A model generated the notes under the pieces. The model saw only the letters and a program-made list of their open reading frames with translations. It made no database searches and had not been told where the DNA came from. The translations under genes were made by a program, and so were the position numbers. Shown piece after piece: positions 19,460 through 31,096 of a stretch of DNA of 64,000 bases. How positions within the stretch are numbered: the stretch's first letter is position 1; each line of letters opens with the position of its first letter. Source of the DNA: Tetraselmis striata (Eukaryota; Chlorophyta; Chlorodendrophyceae; Chlorodendrales; Chlorodendraceae); the NCBI GenBank assembly GCA_006384855.1, contig VCJN01003490.1, positions 145,483-209,482 on the forward strand, given 5' to 3'.

Positions 19460-20032
19460 GCATCAAGATGGCAGCAAGTTGGTAAACCATCACAAGACAA
19501 TAAGACGAGAAGCATTATGCCTAGCAGCACATTAGACCATTTAGAGCACAAAACAAAGCAGCACACATACCTCTCACCCCTACAAGCAACTTCTTGATGC
19601 GCTGCCGCCCCTTCTCACGAAGAGCGGGCAGCATGTCATCGCAAAGCTTCTTCCGGCTTGGATGTGGCAGCCGAGGATCCAAAAACCACACAGAGGCACG
19701 GAAAACAGTTTCTCGACGATCGAGAAGGGGAGTCGGCGGAAGACCACCAGCCTGGCGTGTATGCGCCAGAAGATCGTGGTCCTCGAGTCAGTAACCTTCC
19801 GCCTCTTCTTCGACTGGAAGTGTTACTCGACGGTGTGGTCGGCAGCTTGCCTGGTGGCGCCGCAAGTGGCGAGCGGGGGCGCTGGTACTCGCTGAGGTGG
19901 TGGGGGCTTCGTTAGCAGGCGTCAAGGATGCTTGTACCCGGGGGGGCGAAGCGTCGTTAGCAGACAAGTAACATATATGTATCTAAAGCAATAGTCGGCA
20001 ACATGCAATCATGTAGTCGGCAGCGGCACGCA

Positions 20033-20624
20033 TTATGCTTCAGGCACGCAAGCAAAACGCACCTCCAATAGCTCATCTGCATTATCATGGGTTCTGCAAT
20101 GCTTCTTCAACAAGTAAGTTAGGGCCGGACTTAGACTGGTAGCAGGTGGTGTGCTTGACGAAGCCGCCGTCTTAAGTGCGCGACACCGGCGGGGCCCATA
20201 ACGACATTGAGTTGTAATGCGCCTGCATCTTCGCCTCGTCCTCCGCAGCCGGAAACGCGAAGTGCGGGTTATCTTCCTTCGCAGCGTGACACAGAAAGCA
20301 CTCGACGTGTAGATCACCGCCCATGTAAGTCGTTTCGTCTTTATTCTCAGGACCGGGATCACGAGGGACATAGAAAGCCGCCCACTCCGCCCCTCGCTTC
20401 TGAGTAGATACCCGTGCTGTTGTTATGGTTCCGAACGAGCATCTCGACGCGAAAACGAAAGCTAGGATCGGTTGTATCCGCTTATTCATTCTCATCATGC
20501 TGAGCATCGGTATTGTGATGAGTAGTGCCATGAGTTTCGGGTCGGGCGGACCAGCCGGCAGTGGCGGGCGCGAGGGGGGGGGGGGGGGTCCGCTGGCCCG
20601 GGCGGCATGGCGTGGCGGCGTCAC
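20033..20624 (-). pseudogene. hAT transposase, N-terminal zinc-finger region
   Basis: The minus-strand frame from 20624 gives a proline-rich stretch and then ECFLCHAAKEDNPHFAF. A second frame a little downstream gives LLKKHCRTHDNADELLEV. The C-x2-C and H-x3-H spacing resembles a BED-type zinc finger at the start of hAT transposases. The two halves are in different frames, joined either by an intron or by a frameshift. Upstream the coding frame continues across the Harbinger-like MITE to a start at 21537. Confidence 0.55.
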
Positions 20625-20627
20625 TAA

Positions 20628-21402
20628 GGGTCGAAGGATAGAAGACGCTTGCGTAACGCGTAACGCTAAATACTCGCACCAGAACGTGCCACGTCGATCG
20701 AGGCGTCACCGGAGCGTCACTTCCCGGCGTGACGAGTATTCCGGAATACTCGTCACAAACCGTAACGGATACTTTTTGGGGCAAAATTCGAGATGAAAAA
20801 AGTCCCCCAAAAATCGTTACGCGTAACGCATGTATGGCCTTGCGGCGCGGCTTTGCGTCGCACAACGCGCAAGATCCACAGCCACCGCCGCCATGATCGG
20901 GCAGTATGAGCCCACCCGTAGTACCCTCGCCGCGCGCCCCGGTTTTGCCGGGTCGTATGCTGCGTCTAGGCGGCGGTGAATTGAGAGGACAGGGGGCGAG
21001 GATCAACGTCTAGGGAACCGGAGGCGCGGGCACCCTTCTCGGCCGACCGCCGTTGGTGCCGCTAAGCGCGTGCGGAACTACCATCCCCCGTGCCACGAGA
21101 GGACATAGTGACTACCCTGTATCAGCGGGTAACGGTTAGCGGCGGCGGGGGTGAGTCAAGTGGCGGTGGGCAGTGGCCAAGCAATTGGGGGTGGATTCGG
21201 CTCGCACTGCCGCTGTTGACCGGGGCGCGGTAGCGCGGAACCCCCGGCCCGCGTGACGCGTGACAGGGAGTCGTACGAGCGTCTTCTATCCTGTCAGGTA
21301 TATTCGGTGATCGATTTAGCTGAGAGCGTAAACTTCGCAGCCAATCATATCGCAATATTCGCTGCGTCACGCGTTACGCTAGCGTCTTCTGTCCTTCGAC
21401 CC
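20628..21402. mobile_element. PIF/Harbinger-like MITE (775 bp)
   Basis: About 36-bp terminal inverted repeats begin GGGTCGAAGGAYAGAAGACG at both ends and are flanked by a 3-bp TAA duplication (20625-20627, 21403-21405). The TAA duplication and GGG-initial repeats fit PIF/Harbinger; no transposase is inside. Removing the MITE and one TAA leaves the flanking minus-strand hAT frame open and continuous. Confidence 0.8.
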
Positions 21403-21403
21403 T

Positions 21404-21537
21404 AAGTCATCGGCGGCATCACCGCCGTCGGCGGCGGCGGGATACTCCTCTACGTCGCCTTCCGCTTCCTCCCAAAACATAGGCACGTCCTCTTCCGCCT
21501 CCGGTTCGAGAGGGAAGGTAATATTGTCGGAAGCCAT
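21404..21537 (-). pseudogene. hAT transposase, first coding segment
   Basis: A minus-strand ATG at 21537 opens an acidic N terminus (MASDNITFPLEPEAEED ...) that runs into the TAA flank of the MITE at 21404. The same frame resumes at 20624 as TPPRHAARASG. Acidic N termini are common in transposases. I infer this is the start of the hAT gene because of frame continuity and position just inside the right hAT end. Confidence 0.55.
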
Positions 21538-21741
21538 AGCTCAGTAGGGTCAGAGGCGAGGGGTGACTTAGATGTCAGCGACTCTGGTGCGGCATGCCAG
21601 GTGTGATGGCGCTGATATATGTGCCTCCCTGGCACATGCGGTGTTTTTCTCACCGTATATCACCTGATTTCGACGAGCCAAGGCGATAGCAACACGCTGG
21701 AGTCTATTAGAATAAGTTTCGACGTATTTCCGGCGGGCGGG

Positions 21742-21850
21742 TCAGTTCCACCGGGTTTTTGGCCGAGTTCCGGCGGAACGGAACTTCGGCGGTTCAGTTC
21801 CACCCGGGCCGGACCTCCGGAACTCGCCGGAACGGAACCGAGTTCCGCCC
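21742..21850. repeat. Subterminal TTCCG/CGGAA repeat array, right hAT end
   Basis: Copies of GTTCCGGCGGAACGGAAC-type words in both orientations. It mirrors the left-end array at 16362-16545. Confidence 0.75.
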
Positions 21851-21865
21851 AACCTTGGTATATAC

Positions 21866-24800
21866 CTGCCTGCCCCGGTGCCCGTCTATCCCGAGCCGCC
21901 ACGCAAACACCGTTGTACAACCCGAGCATTGTGGCCACGCACGCCGCCACGGATATGGTGGACCAGCGAACATGCACGCGCATGGCGCTCTCTGCATGTG
22001 CCACATCGGAGATATAGCGCAATATAAATTTCGCGGTACGTTATTTAGTACTCTAGAATAGTGTATCATGTTTTTCGCTCATTTCTCGGTATATTTCGCT
22101 CGTGTGCTGCGCAACATGGCGCGAAGACAGCCTCACAACACTTCCCGCAGTAACGGTACGACATTTCGCGATCCGACTACGGTACGAATAATTTGTCCAC
22201 GCGCGCCGCGCCTGCTTGCTTGCGCCGCGGGATCCGCGTCGCGCCTCCCGAAGTACCCACCCGGCATTGCGGGGGGCGAATCATGCATCCTCTAGCGCAC
22301 CCCCGTCCATCCCACCAGCTCCCGCCCGCCCCGCCGTAGCCCTATCTTCTAACCCCTTCGAGGACACATGGCGAACACGGATGGTTCGGGGCACGTGTAT
22401 GTCCCGGGACGGCGGCCGCGAGGTCCGTCCTCGAGACTGCCGACGCTTGACCACGCACCCGCCCCCATCGGGGATTTGCGTTTTGCTGACACCATACGCC
22501 CTTAAGGCCAAAACAGATTGAATAGAAAGGCAGTTAAGTCAGATTAGGAGGCATAAATAGTGTACGTTTTCCGCCCCTAGCTGGTCCGACGGAGCCTGTG
22601 CCATCAGTGCGAAGTTTATGGTTGGGGCGGCGCTTAAATCGGTTGCTGCGGGGTCGCCACTGAGATCCCGCAACACGTCGCCTGCGTGACCGTAGCGGCC
22701 GCGACCCGCCCACCATCGCCGCATATAGAGGTACTGCTGGCGCTAGGGGCGGTCGCGGTGTCGGTGGTTGACATACATGGGCTTGCTAGAGGCTAGAGAA
22801 TGGGCAATGGGCCGGGCGATGTGCGCGTCGAGATGCCGCATGTGCACACGGTACTACCGGCGTGAATAACCGCACATCGGATCTTACATTCGGGTAGTTT
22901 TCGCAATATCGTACGGCGGGTTACCGCGGGAAGTGTTGTGCTCATGTCGGCCGCAACTGCGGACGGGCAGTGCCGTTCGGCTCACGGAGGCAGGGGGGGC
23001 TATGCTCACGGCCTCATGCCCGAGCCGAACTGGCACCACTTGCCCTGAAAATAAGATAGGTAAATAGCCTATCTCATATGGGTGCTATACAACCATTGAG
23101 CAAGATGTCGGGGGCTCCAGGGACGGTGGCCCATTTGCCCCGGATCCAAGAAACCGTCCGATATTGGAAATTGCGTTTTCGGAAATACACTCTCGGCCTC
23201 AACCCCTCCTACTTAGCGGCTGAGGTAACTCTCTACTTATCGATCGTATTAGCGCTAGGAGAGGCCCATACGCAGGGGTGACGCCCGTTGGTGGTAAGTT
23301 TGCGGTCAATCTCGGTCGATGCCGGCCCGATGGGGCCGAGCGACCCGGATTTTCTGCGCTCTCGACCCCCTTCCGCATAGGCATCCTTTACCACCTGCAG
23401 CTTGCTATTTAGCCCGCCGCACATGTGCCGTCCCATGGCATAGCTTTTAGGGGCGCGGTAGAGCTCATGAATGGTCCATGAGGTGGTCGATGCGCGGTGC
23501 CCCACCTCTCTTTGCTCTCTCTCTCTCTCTCTTCTCCCATCTCATACATATACATAGGGGTGCAATCTCTTCCGCATTTTTGAGCAGAGATTAGATAAAC
23601 ATGCTGAATGGGGGGCCGCTCAACCCCCACCTGTAGATGAGTGGTCGACGCGCCACCCATCTACCTACGCCTACCAAAGGTCACCATCGCTAGCATACCC
23701 ATGTGCTGTATGCTAGCGATGGAGACCACTAATATGGTTCGATTCGCCTGCGTGCTTGTAGGTACACCGGGAGTCAATGGAGTGACGGGTAGCTGTGATA
23801 ATCTTTAGAAATAGCGGAAATACGGTTAACTGAAGGAGGCGAGACACGGGCTGAATTGCACGATTCTTCACCCGTGCCGCCTCACCAGTAAATTCCACAC
23901 GATTTGGGCCATATCGCCCCCCTAGCCCCAAAGGGGCCAGGGGTGGTGGTCTAGAGGTTCTCGTTCATGTCGTGTGAACTGCTAGTGGCCGATGCGGGGG
24001 TGTTGGGATGGAGGTGGTCCTTGTACGGGTACATGAGACACCATACGCACGCTATATATCCGATTCAAAACACCGTGTAGGTGCGCCGTGCGGGTGCAAT
24101 AACTACATCAGCCGCACTAACTTGCGGCTCACCACATCACACCCCTCAGACACGCACGACCTCTTCTCTGCGCTGCCGCCATGCCCTTAACGGTGTTAGG
24201 CGGCACCCTTTCGCTCGGTTTGCCTTAGCGTCGCCCTCGATATGGCATTCGCGTGCTACTACCAACGTGGAAAAAAGCTACGATACGCAGTTTCAATGAC
24301 CACAAGCCCGGTGGTCATTATTATTGGTATTGATGCCTAGCTCTCTTTGCAATGGAAGACGGGTCTACATCCATACAGTGTATGCAACGCGGTGCTCCGG
24401 TGCCCAACCACTTTGTGGCCGGCGTGATAACGTCGCAGCAACACTTGCCGCCACGCAGCATGCCATAGCAAATGGCATGCTGGCAGAGTGGCTGCACGCA
24501 CTACGGAGCGATCATATGGGTAGCGGGCAAACCAACAGCGTGCCATCTCTAGGGCTTCTAGAGGGCAATGCACGAATCGCTTGGCGTAGTGTCATATAGT
24601 TAGCTAGGGATTGACGGTCTAGCATACCATTATATCTCATGCCATGTTGGTTTTTGCTTGCTTGATGTGATCAAACTGATGATTTGATCCAGCTTGCATT
24701 CTGTGCATTCATTCCTCTACACTTAACAAACAGCACCCTCGCTGATATCATATTGGCTCGACGTGCGCGTTTGACAGCTCTTTTTAGTGTGTATATATAT

Positions 24801-25550
24801 ATATATCTATATATCTATATATATGTCAACTTCCAGGAATGAGGCGCTACTCAAAAAAGGGGGGGGGGGGGGGGGCACCTGAATAAACATATATTAAAAG
24901 GTGATGGCCTAATAATACTGACTGATGATCGAGTACTGACTTATATACAATAAAATACTCGCGTACCTTCTACTACTCGTACTCCTCTACCGCCTACTAC
25001 CTGTACCTACCGCGCGAAGTATTTAGCGCAGCCCCGATTTCAAAAGCTATGCTGCGCATCAGTGTGCATTTACATAGTCGCGAGACCCTTCTGCCCGTAC
25101 TCGTACTGCTAATGATTTAGTGTAATCATCCTACTTCATGGTAGTAGGCACGCCTCGCGCGTTAATATCAGCGCGCATTTCGGCTCGAGGGAGTACGGTA
25201 CGGTACTGGAGTTGGTACTGCGCCGGATACATCTAAGCTAACGAATCATTGAATCGGGCGGCTGACCGCGCCCCGATTTAAGGTACGGTTACTTGGTTGT
25301 AAGAGTGCTACAGTATTGTCACTGTATACACAAAAAACCTGAGGTATTCCGGCAGTAGTTCAGTACCCGGACCAGTACTTCTGTTTGTTGTGCGGATCAG
25401 CGGATATGTTTAAGCCCTGCTGATGCAAAAAATTCACTCGGACCAGTACCGTACCGTACTCCCGCGAAATGCGCGATGATAATAGCGCGACTGTGTGCTG
25501 CTGGAGTGGGGCACGCGTAGGTCGTACCGTAGTGACTACCTGCTGTATAG
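21866..25550. other. Long stretch without a supported gene
   Basis: About 3.7 kb of mixed composition with only short open frames (for example 22216-22521, 23233-23505, 24324-24599), none showing a domain. It holds a TA-rich microsatellite (about 24791-24823), a poly-G run near 24860 and a short CT repeat near 23515. I see no inverted or direct repeat large enough to define an element. Confidence 0.45.
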
Positions 25551-25555
25551 TAGGA

Positions 25556-25639
25556 TTTATACCGTATCTGCTAGCCCATGTAAAGTATTTATACCGTATC
25601 GCCTTCTGCTGCTAGCTCATGTAAGTAATTTATACCGTA
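25556..25639 (+). repeat. Two tiny LINE-A tail insertions at one target
   Basis: The 11-bp word TTTATACCGTA occurs three times (25556-25566, 25588-25598, 25629-25639). Between them are 21 bp and 30 bp that match the LINE-A 3' tail (CTGCTAGCYCATGTAA-like), cut at different 5' points. This pattern fits two successive, extremely 5'-truncated insertions. A tandem duplication followed by divergence is the main alternative. Confidence 0.6.
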
Positions 25640-25669
25640 AGGATTACACATCATCATTACACATCATCA

Positions 25670-25743
25670 CTTTGCTGGCAACATTTCATGATTGCTGTCA
25701 GTTCTGTTTAAAAAGCCCTGATGTGATAAGTAATAAAATATAC
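25670..25743 (+). mobile_element. LINE family B tail copy (74 bp)
   Basis: Flanked by a 12-bp duplication TACACATCATCA (25658-25669, 25744-25755). The insert matches the last part of the LINE-B 3' region (TTGCTGGCAACATTTCATGA through AGCCCTGATGTGATAAGTAA). Confidence 0.75.
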
Positions 25744-26079
25744 TACACATCATCAGCATTTCGAGTACGGGCAGAAGGGTGCATGCGAAGTACAGCAGGG
25801 TAGTCGGGCAGGCGGGACGGGGTATATAAACCGGCATGTCCCGGGCGGCGTCTTGTTACCGCAAGCGACAGAAGACAATCCCGATTTTACCCCCGACACT
25901 CGACACTCGACCTGGAGGAGCACTGCCCAGCGTAGTGGATTCCACGCGGACAACCGGAGCGGCAACACGCGTCGAATCAATAAATCGTTCGAAGCCATCG
26001 GCCCTACCGGTACTTACTTCCGGGTGGCAGGGTCGAGCCGAAGGGCGCGTTCTGCAGTGCTCCTCTCCCCGTCGTAAAA

Positions 26080-27997
26080 ATGGCCAAAGGTCTCCGCACG
26101 GCGGCGTTCGCAGTCGCGTCTCTACTCCTCCTTCAGGCAGCACTTGCAAATCCTGGCAAAGGGAACGGAAAAGGCCCCCCGGACGGGCGTGGCGTCGGCG
26201 GTGGCAGTGGTCTTGCCAACGGACACGGCCACGCGAACGAGGCAGCTATCAATAAGGGTGAGTCCCGCTCGGTTTTGGCGTTGCTACGTTGTTGCTACCA
26301 ACGCTCCGCTGTCCCGCAGCAAAACGCGTGCTCCGCACTAAAGAGGCTCGCGCAGTTCCACTGACAACAGGTTGGTTGCCGCGCATACAGACGTACCAGG
26401 GCTTATCGATGGCTGCCTTGCCCCGGACTACGACGGGATCAAGGCATTCTTTGGAATCGAGTACGCCGAAAAGCAGGTGGCCAAGGGGCTCTTGAAGAAA
26501 CCCGATCGTGATGAGCCGTCGACTCGGGGGACCACGGGTATCGAGAGCTGGCTGTGGAGGGACAACGTTGGCAGTGACGGCGTCATCCAAATTCCTTACG
26601 TAAGCTTACTCACTGCGTACTCACATGTCTCCACATGCTTGTCGGTGTGCCGAGAGCTGCGATGCCGTGTTTGCGCACAACCTGACATGCCGATGCTGAA
26701 AGTGATTTGCTTGTTTGCCCAGGTTTTCGCGGAAGGCCACGAGTTCCCGGCCGATCAAGTGGCTACTATCAACAACGCGTTTGCGGCCCTGGGCGACTCC
26801 GTCGGCATCCTCAACTTCCGTCCGAAGCAGGCCAGCGACCCCAAGTGGATCAGCGTCCAGGGTACTGCCAACTCAGGATGCTGGTCATACATCGGCCAGT
26901 CCAGCCTCGCCAGCGGCGGCCAGCCTCTGAATCTCCAGCCGAATGTGAACGGATGGGGATGTGTCTGGACAGGCACCATTCAGCACGAGATGATGCACGC
27001 ACTGGGCTTCTACCACGAGCAGTCTCGCCCTGACCGGGACGACTATGTCACCATCCTGTTCGACAACATCACACCTGGCAAGGAGCACAACTTTGAGAAG
27101 TCGTCCAACATCAACAGCATGGGCAGCACCTACGACTACGGCTCCGTGATGCACTACGGCAGGACAGCCTTCGCCAAGGAGAGCGGCTTGACGACAATCG
27201 ATTCCCACGGCAACTCCATAGGCCAACGCAACGGCGCAAGCGCCTCAGACGTCGAGCAGATTCGCCTGCTGTACCAGTGTTCCTTCGGAGTGCGCGGTCT
27301 CGCTTCCTACCTCGCTGAACCCTGCACTGCGGACTGCAAGTGCGCCGAAGGTATGACGGGCTGCGGTGGCAACGACGACGCCTGCCACGGAAGTCTCGTC
27401 TGCTCGGTCGACACCTGCACAGCCGCTGCGCCGACTCTATCTCCCACGCCGGCCCCGACCCCAGCGCCTACAGCAGTGCCAACTCCCGCTCCTACAACCG
27501 CGGCTCCTACCCCGGCCCCCACTCCGGCGCCAACCCCTGCCCCAACTCCAGCGCCGACCCCTACACCGACTCCCGCTCCTACAACCTCGGCCCCCACTCC
27601 GGCGCCAACGCCCGCACCCACTTCGGTGCCAACGACCGCTGCGCCAACCCCGGCTCCAACTCCGGCGCCAACCCCGGCTCCCACTCCGGCGCCAACCCCC
27701 GCCCCAACTCCGCCGCCGACTCCTGCACCGACTCCCGCTCCGACAACTGCGGCTCCTACCCCGGCTCCCACTCCGGCGCCAACCCCTGCCCCAACTCCAG
27801 CGCCGACTCCTGCACCGACTCCCGCTCCTACAACCGCGGCTCCTACCCCTGCACCCACTCCGGCGCCAACGCCTGCCCCAACTCCAGCGCCGACACCTTC
27901 GCCCACCCCCGCCTGTGGCCTGCAATCCGCATTCTGCACTCAGAAGAGCGACTGCTGCTCCAACAAGTGCAACAAGAAGCATGGCTGCATGAATTAG
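26080..27997 (+). CDS. Secreted astacin-family metalloprotease with Pro-Thr stalk, three exons
   Basis: Exons 26080-26257, 26391-26599 and 26723-27997 join in consistent phase (donors GTGAGT and GTAAGC, acceptors ATACAG and GCCCAG) and give about 553 residues. There is a signal peptide ([15 protein letters not shown]), a Gly-rich propeptide, then the catalytic domain. The zinc site is [20 protein letters not shown] (HExxHxxGxxHExxR) and the Met-turn is SVMHYG. A Cys-containing segment follows, then about 150 residues of repeated PTPAPT units. A C-terminal Cys-rich module ([19 protein letters not shown]) resembles a knottin or small carbohydrate-binding fold. All catalytic residues are present, so an active extracellular endopeptidase is expected. 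The first exon is inferred from the signal peptide and phase match; the rest is secure. Confidence 0.93.
27430..27906 (+). repeat. Minisatellite coding for the PTPAPT stalk
   Basis: Short degenerate repeats of the type ACYCCDGCNCCNACY. The antisense frame is also open (27939-27307, Val/Gly/Ala repeats), but that is a by-product of the repeat and not a gene. Confidence 0.85.
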
Positions 27998-28019
27998 GAA
28001 CATGCTTTCTGGATGTACG

Positions 28020-29468
28020 TCTTGCAGCATGAGCAGCTGAGCATGAGCAGCACACAGGCCCGGAAATAACAACGCATCTATAATATAATGCGGTATGATT
28101 CGCCGCAGACATGCTGTAGCTGTTGTCCTTCATTTCTGTGTAGCATCGACATGCTGGGGGCATCTAAACTGCATGAATTCATACCCAATTGATGGGGACC
28201 ACGCGCAGGGGTAGCGCGTGGGAGCCGAGCGGCACTGAAAATTGCTGTAATTATAAGACTTCCGCGATGCCACCAAAACCTGTTTAGGTTTTCAATGCAT
28301 GCAACCCTTTTGCTGCGAGCGAGATGTGGCTATGGAATGACGGGGGATCCTCCACCACCACCTCCATGAACCCTATCCTATAGCCTGAGATACACTGCCG
28401 GCATGAATTGCAAATCAACATCTGGGTCGCCTACATTTGATCATGATGCGCTTCACAGCAAAAGGCATTGCTTTACAAACATCCCGGAGCTGCTAGAGTA
28501 AACATTCTATATCTATTCTGCATAGCTTCCAGAACGCTGTTTGCTGTGACAATGCGGGGGGGGGGGGGGGGGGGGGGGCTTGCGATAGTGACGACGCTGT
28601 CAAGGGTGGCAGAAGGTTACGGGTGCCAACGCATATATGTAAGAAGGCTTGCCGTAAGCCTCAAATCGGGCACGTGCACAACTGATAACAACATTAGCCA
28701 TAGTTTTGTTTACGGTGGACCTGATAGCCATGGCGGGTTTTTACTGGTATCCGCAATGTTCTTATTATCGCATTGGCACCCGGACATTCATGATTAGGGG
28801 GAACAGCAGGTGCCTTACATTGACAAATCGATTGCAAGCGGGTCAGAGCGGTGTCACATCGTCCAGGACCAGGGGAAAGTTACAATATTGCCGAAAATAT
28901 CAGTCGAGGTTATCAGCGGGAAAGGGGCATGTTGCAGCGGTGGCCAAGTTGATGAGGCTGATGACACGAAGGGTGTGTTGATGATCATGCCGTAGAAACT
29001 GAGCCACTGGCTGTGAACGGGCAGCAGGTGTCGCGCGTAAAGGACCCAACTACCGCAGTTAATGCATGCGCCAACTACCGGCAGAGCGGAAGCTTCAAAG
29101 TGCTGCCGTGGGACATGGTTTGTGACTCTGAACGCACGGCTGCCACCATGTGAGCGCTGCCAAGCGAGGATTCCCGCTGCTCTTCTGGGCGCTACAGCGG
29201 ATGGCAGTGCGACATTGGTTGCCGGTAGCGTCGTCGTGGCAATGAAGTTGGGGACGACCCGTCTGCAAGGCTGCTCTCGTATGTCCGCTGGGAGCCTTTG
29301 CCTGGATTGCCAGGCAGGCTGCTCCCCCTTTACACCTCCACCAGAGGCAAAGCTGCGCATTGTCGGGCACGGTCCAAGGGACTCTTGCTTCCCACAGGAC
29401 TCTCGGAACCGCGGTGGCTCTGTCGATCTTGCACTTGTCAAAAGAGCCCGCCAGCGATAAGGGCCCTG
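28020..29468. other. Intergenic, no supported gene
   Basis: Follows the astacin stop codon and includes a poly-G run of about 24 bases (28556-28579). Open frames such as 28854-29441 (minus) and 29062-29460 (plus) overlap each other and have no recognisable domain. Confidence 0.45.
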
Positions 29469-31096
29469 TCAGTTGTTCCCGGGCTCCGCCGTGCGCACCA
29501 CCGCCGTCCCCTTGTAGTACACGCTGAACAGCGGCTCAGCGCGCTGCTGCCACAGCCGGCGCTGCGCCGCGCGCACAGCGGCCTCGTGCCGCAGCAATGC
29601 CTCCAGGTAGTTGAGCAGCATGGTGCTCCACACCTCCAGCATGCCGCCCGGCTGGGAGCACCAGTGCGTGCAGTCTGCCGCCCCGCCGCCGCGCAGCGTC
29701 TGCGGGTGCTGGGTGTGCGCCATCGCGGTCACCTCCCACAGACGGAATACCGGGAAGGCGGAGCCCAGCACCCGCCTCGCAATCGTGTCGCGGAAATTCT
29801 TCTTGACCATGGTGGACATTGGCCATTGCTAGGGGCAAGCAACAATCAGGAGGGCGGGGCATCTTCCCGTTAGTGTTTCCTTGGTGTTGCGCGGTCATCA
29901 ACAGATACTGTAGAAGCCCCTCTTAACAAAACATGTTGTAATATCAATCCCTTGATCCTCCCCCTCCCCCCCCCAGTTCATAATAAATCGTAAAACCAAA
30001 GCATAAGGTTCCTTCTGTGTAATGATAGCTCCAGTATTATAAAGGTTCAACTTCTTCATACCGACTCCATTACTTTTCCCTGCTATCCACATGCCAAGGA
30101 ATATAAGTCTACTCCTAGATATATACTCGGATATAATGCGATATAACATCAAGGAGTAAACCGCTGTGATTCAGTGATTCAACTAAAGAAGCTCTCATGT
30201 GCTAGCCAAGGCTGGGCCTGCTGGAAACAGGGGGTGGCACGCACGGTGCAACGGAAGGTCGCAGGGTCCACCCGGGAAAGTCGCCGGCGGTCGCGGTAGC
30301 GCCCCCGCGGCGGGTACGCGCCGCCGGGCGTGACGCCGAAGTGCTGCGCGGTGCTCTCGCGCCACACAAGCAGCGGCCCGGGGCGGCTGGCGGCCAGCAC
30401 GTCCCGCAGGCGCGCCAACGCGGTGTGGTACTGCTGCGGCACGTTGAAGTGGGCGCCAACGTTGGCGAGCACGATGTCGGAGTCGGCCAGCGCGTGGTAC
30501 GCCCCGAGGTTGTCTGCGTCCAGCAGCTCCCGGCGGGCGTAGATGTAGCAAAGGGCGGCGGTCTGGTTGTCGGCGCCAGGCACCGCGTAGCGCAGGCACT
30601 CGCGGCTCAGCTCGGCGTACGGCGTCCGGAAGCAGGGCAGCGTTAGACGTGCCGGGCCCAATGTGGCGGTCACTTCCGCGCGGGATGACACCTGCTCGCA
30701 GCCAGGCACAAGGTAGCTGCGCGGCCCGCGCACCAGTTCGGGGTTGCCGGGCAGCGCGTGAGCGCGCAGCCTGCCCGCCAGGTACTCGAACAGCTGCCGC
30801 GTGAGGGAACAGCCCCATAGCACCAGCCGACGGCCCGCGAGAAGACGCAGCAGGCGGGGGGGCGAGAGGGGCGCCAACTCGCAGCCGGTTGGGCGCAGCT
30901 GAAGAGGCGCAAGCGTGCGGCAGTAGCCGCCCGACGCGTCCACGTACGGTCCCGGCGCCCAGTCATCCTCGAAGGGCTCCTGGAGCTCCTCCAGCGGGCC
31001 TGGAAGCCGCATCCCAGCGGGAACAGTCAGACCGATCGGCGATTGGACATCGATGTGGACCACCGGGGGGGGGGGGGGGGGGGGGGGGGATCGCAA
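29469..31096 (-). CDS. TBL/PC-esterase-like secreted protein, two exons seen (paralogue 1)
   Basis: Minus-strand exons about 31096-30245 and 29828-29469 join in phase through donor ACC|GTGCGT and acceptor CCCTAG|CAA. The junction reproduces the same 11-residue spacing as the intronless paralogue at 44539-45846. Family motifs are RLVLWGCSLTRQLFEYL (block I), a central VLANVGAH segment, the WRESTAQHFG motif, and ADCTHWCSQPGG near the C terminus with the Asp-x-x-His pair. The block I Ser is kept, but the usual Gly-Asp-Ser is Gly-Cys-Ser. Families of this type (TBL, CASD1/PC-esterase) transfer or remove O-acetyl groups on glycans in the secretory pathway. The N terminus is unresolved: the exon begins beside a long poly-G run, and a Leu-rich signal-like segment in another frame (around 31370-31330) may belong to an upstream exon. 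Confidence 0.82.
31064..31090. repeat. Poly-G run at the 5' side of the esterase exon
   Basis: An uninterrupted G tract of about 27 bases (plus strand), probably within an intron of the minus-strand gene. Similar runs occur elsewhere in the window. Confidence 0.9.

Larger units (their letters stand above)
16349..21857 (-). mobile_element. hAT-type DNA transposon (5.5 kb), carrying two inserted elements
   Basis: The ends are CAGCGTTGGGCGGAACTC (16349 rightward) and CAAGGTTGGGCGGAACTC (21857 leftward on the minus strand). They are flanked by 8-bp GTACATAG (16341-16348) and GTATATAC (21858-21865), matching at 6 of 8 positions, which fits an aged hAT duplication. Both ends carry arrays of TTCCG/CGGAA words (about 16362-16545 and 21742-21850), like the subterminal transposase-binding repeats known from hAT elements. 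A transposase gene on the minus strand runs between them, interrupted by a Harbinger-like MITE (20628-21402) and a 1.4-kb element (17779-19149). Confidence 0.82.

Noticed and set aside
27307-27939. Long minus-strand ORF of Val/Gly/Ala repeats
   Set aside because: Antisense of the PTPAPT-coding minisatellite in the astacin gene; composition explains it.
30195-30818. Arg/Ala-rich ORF of 207 codons on the minus strand
   Set aside because: Alternative frame of the esterase exon; the correct frame has the family motifs.
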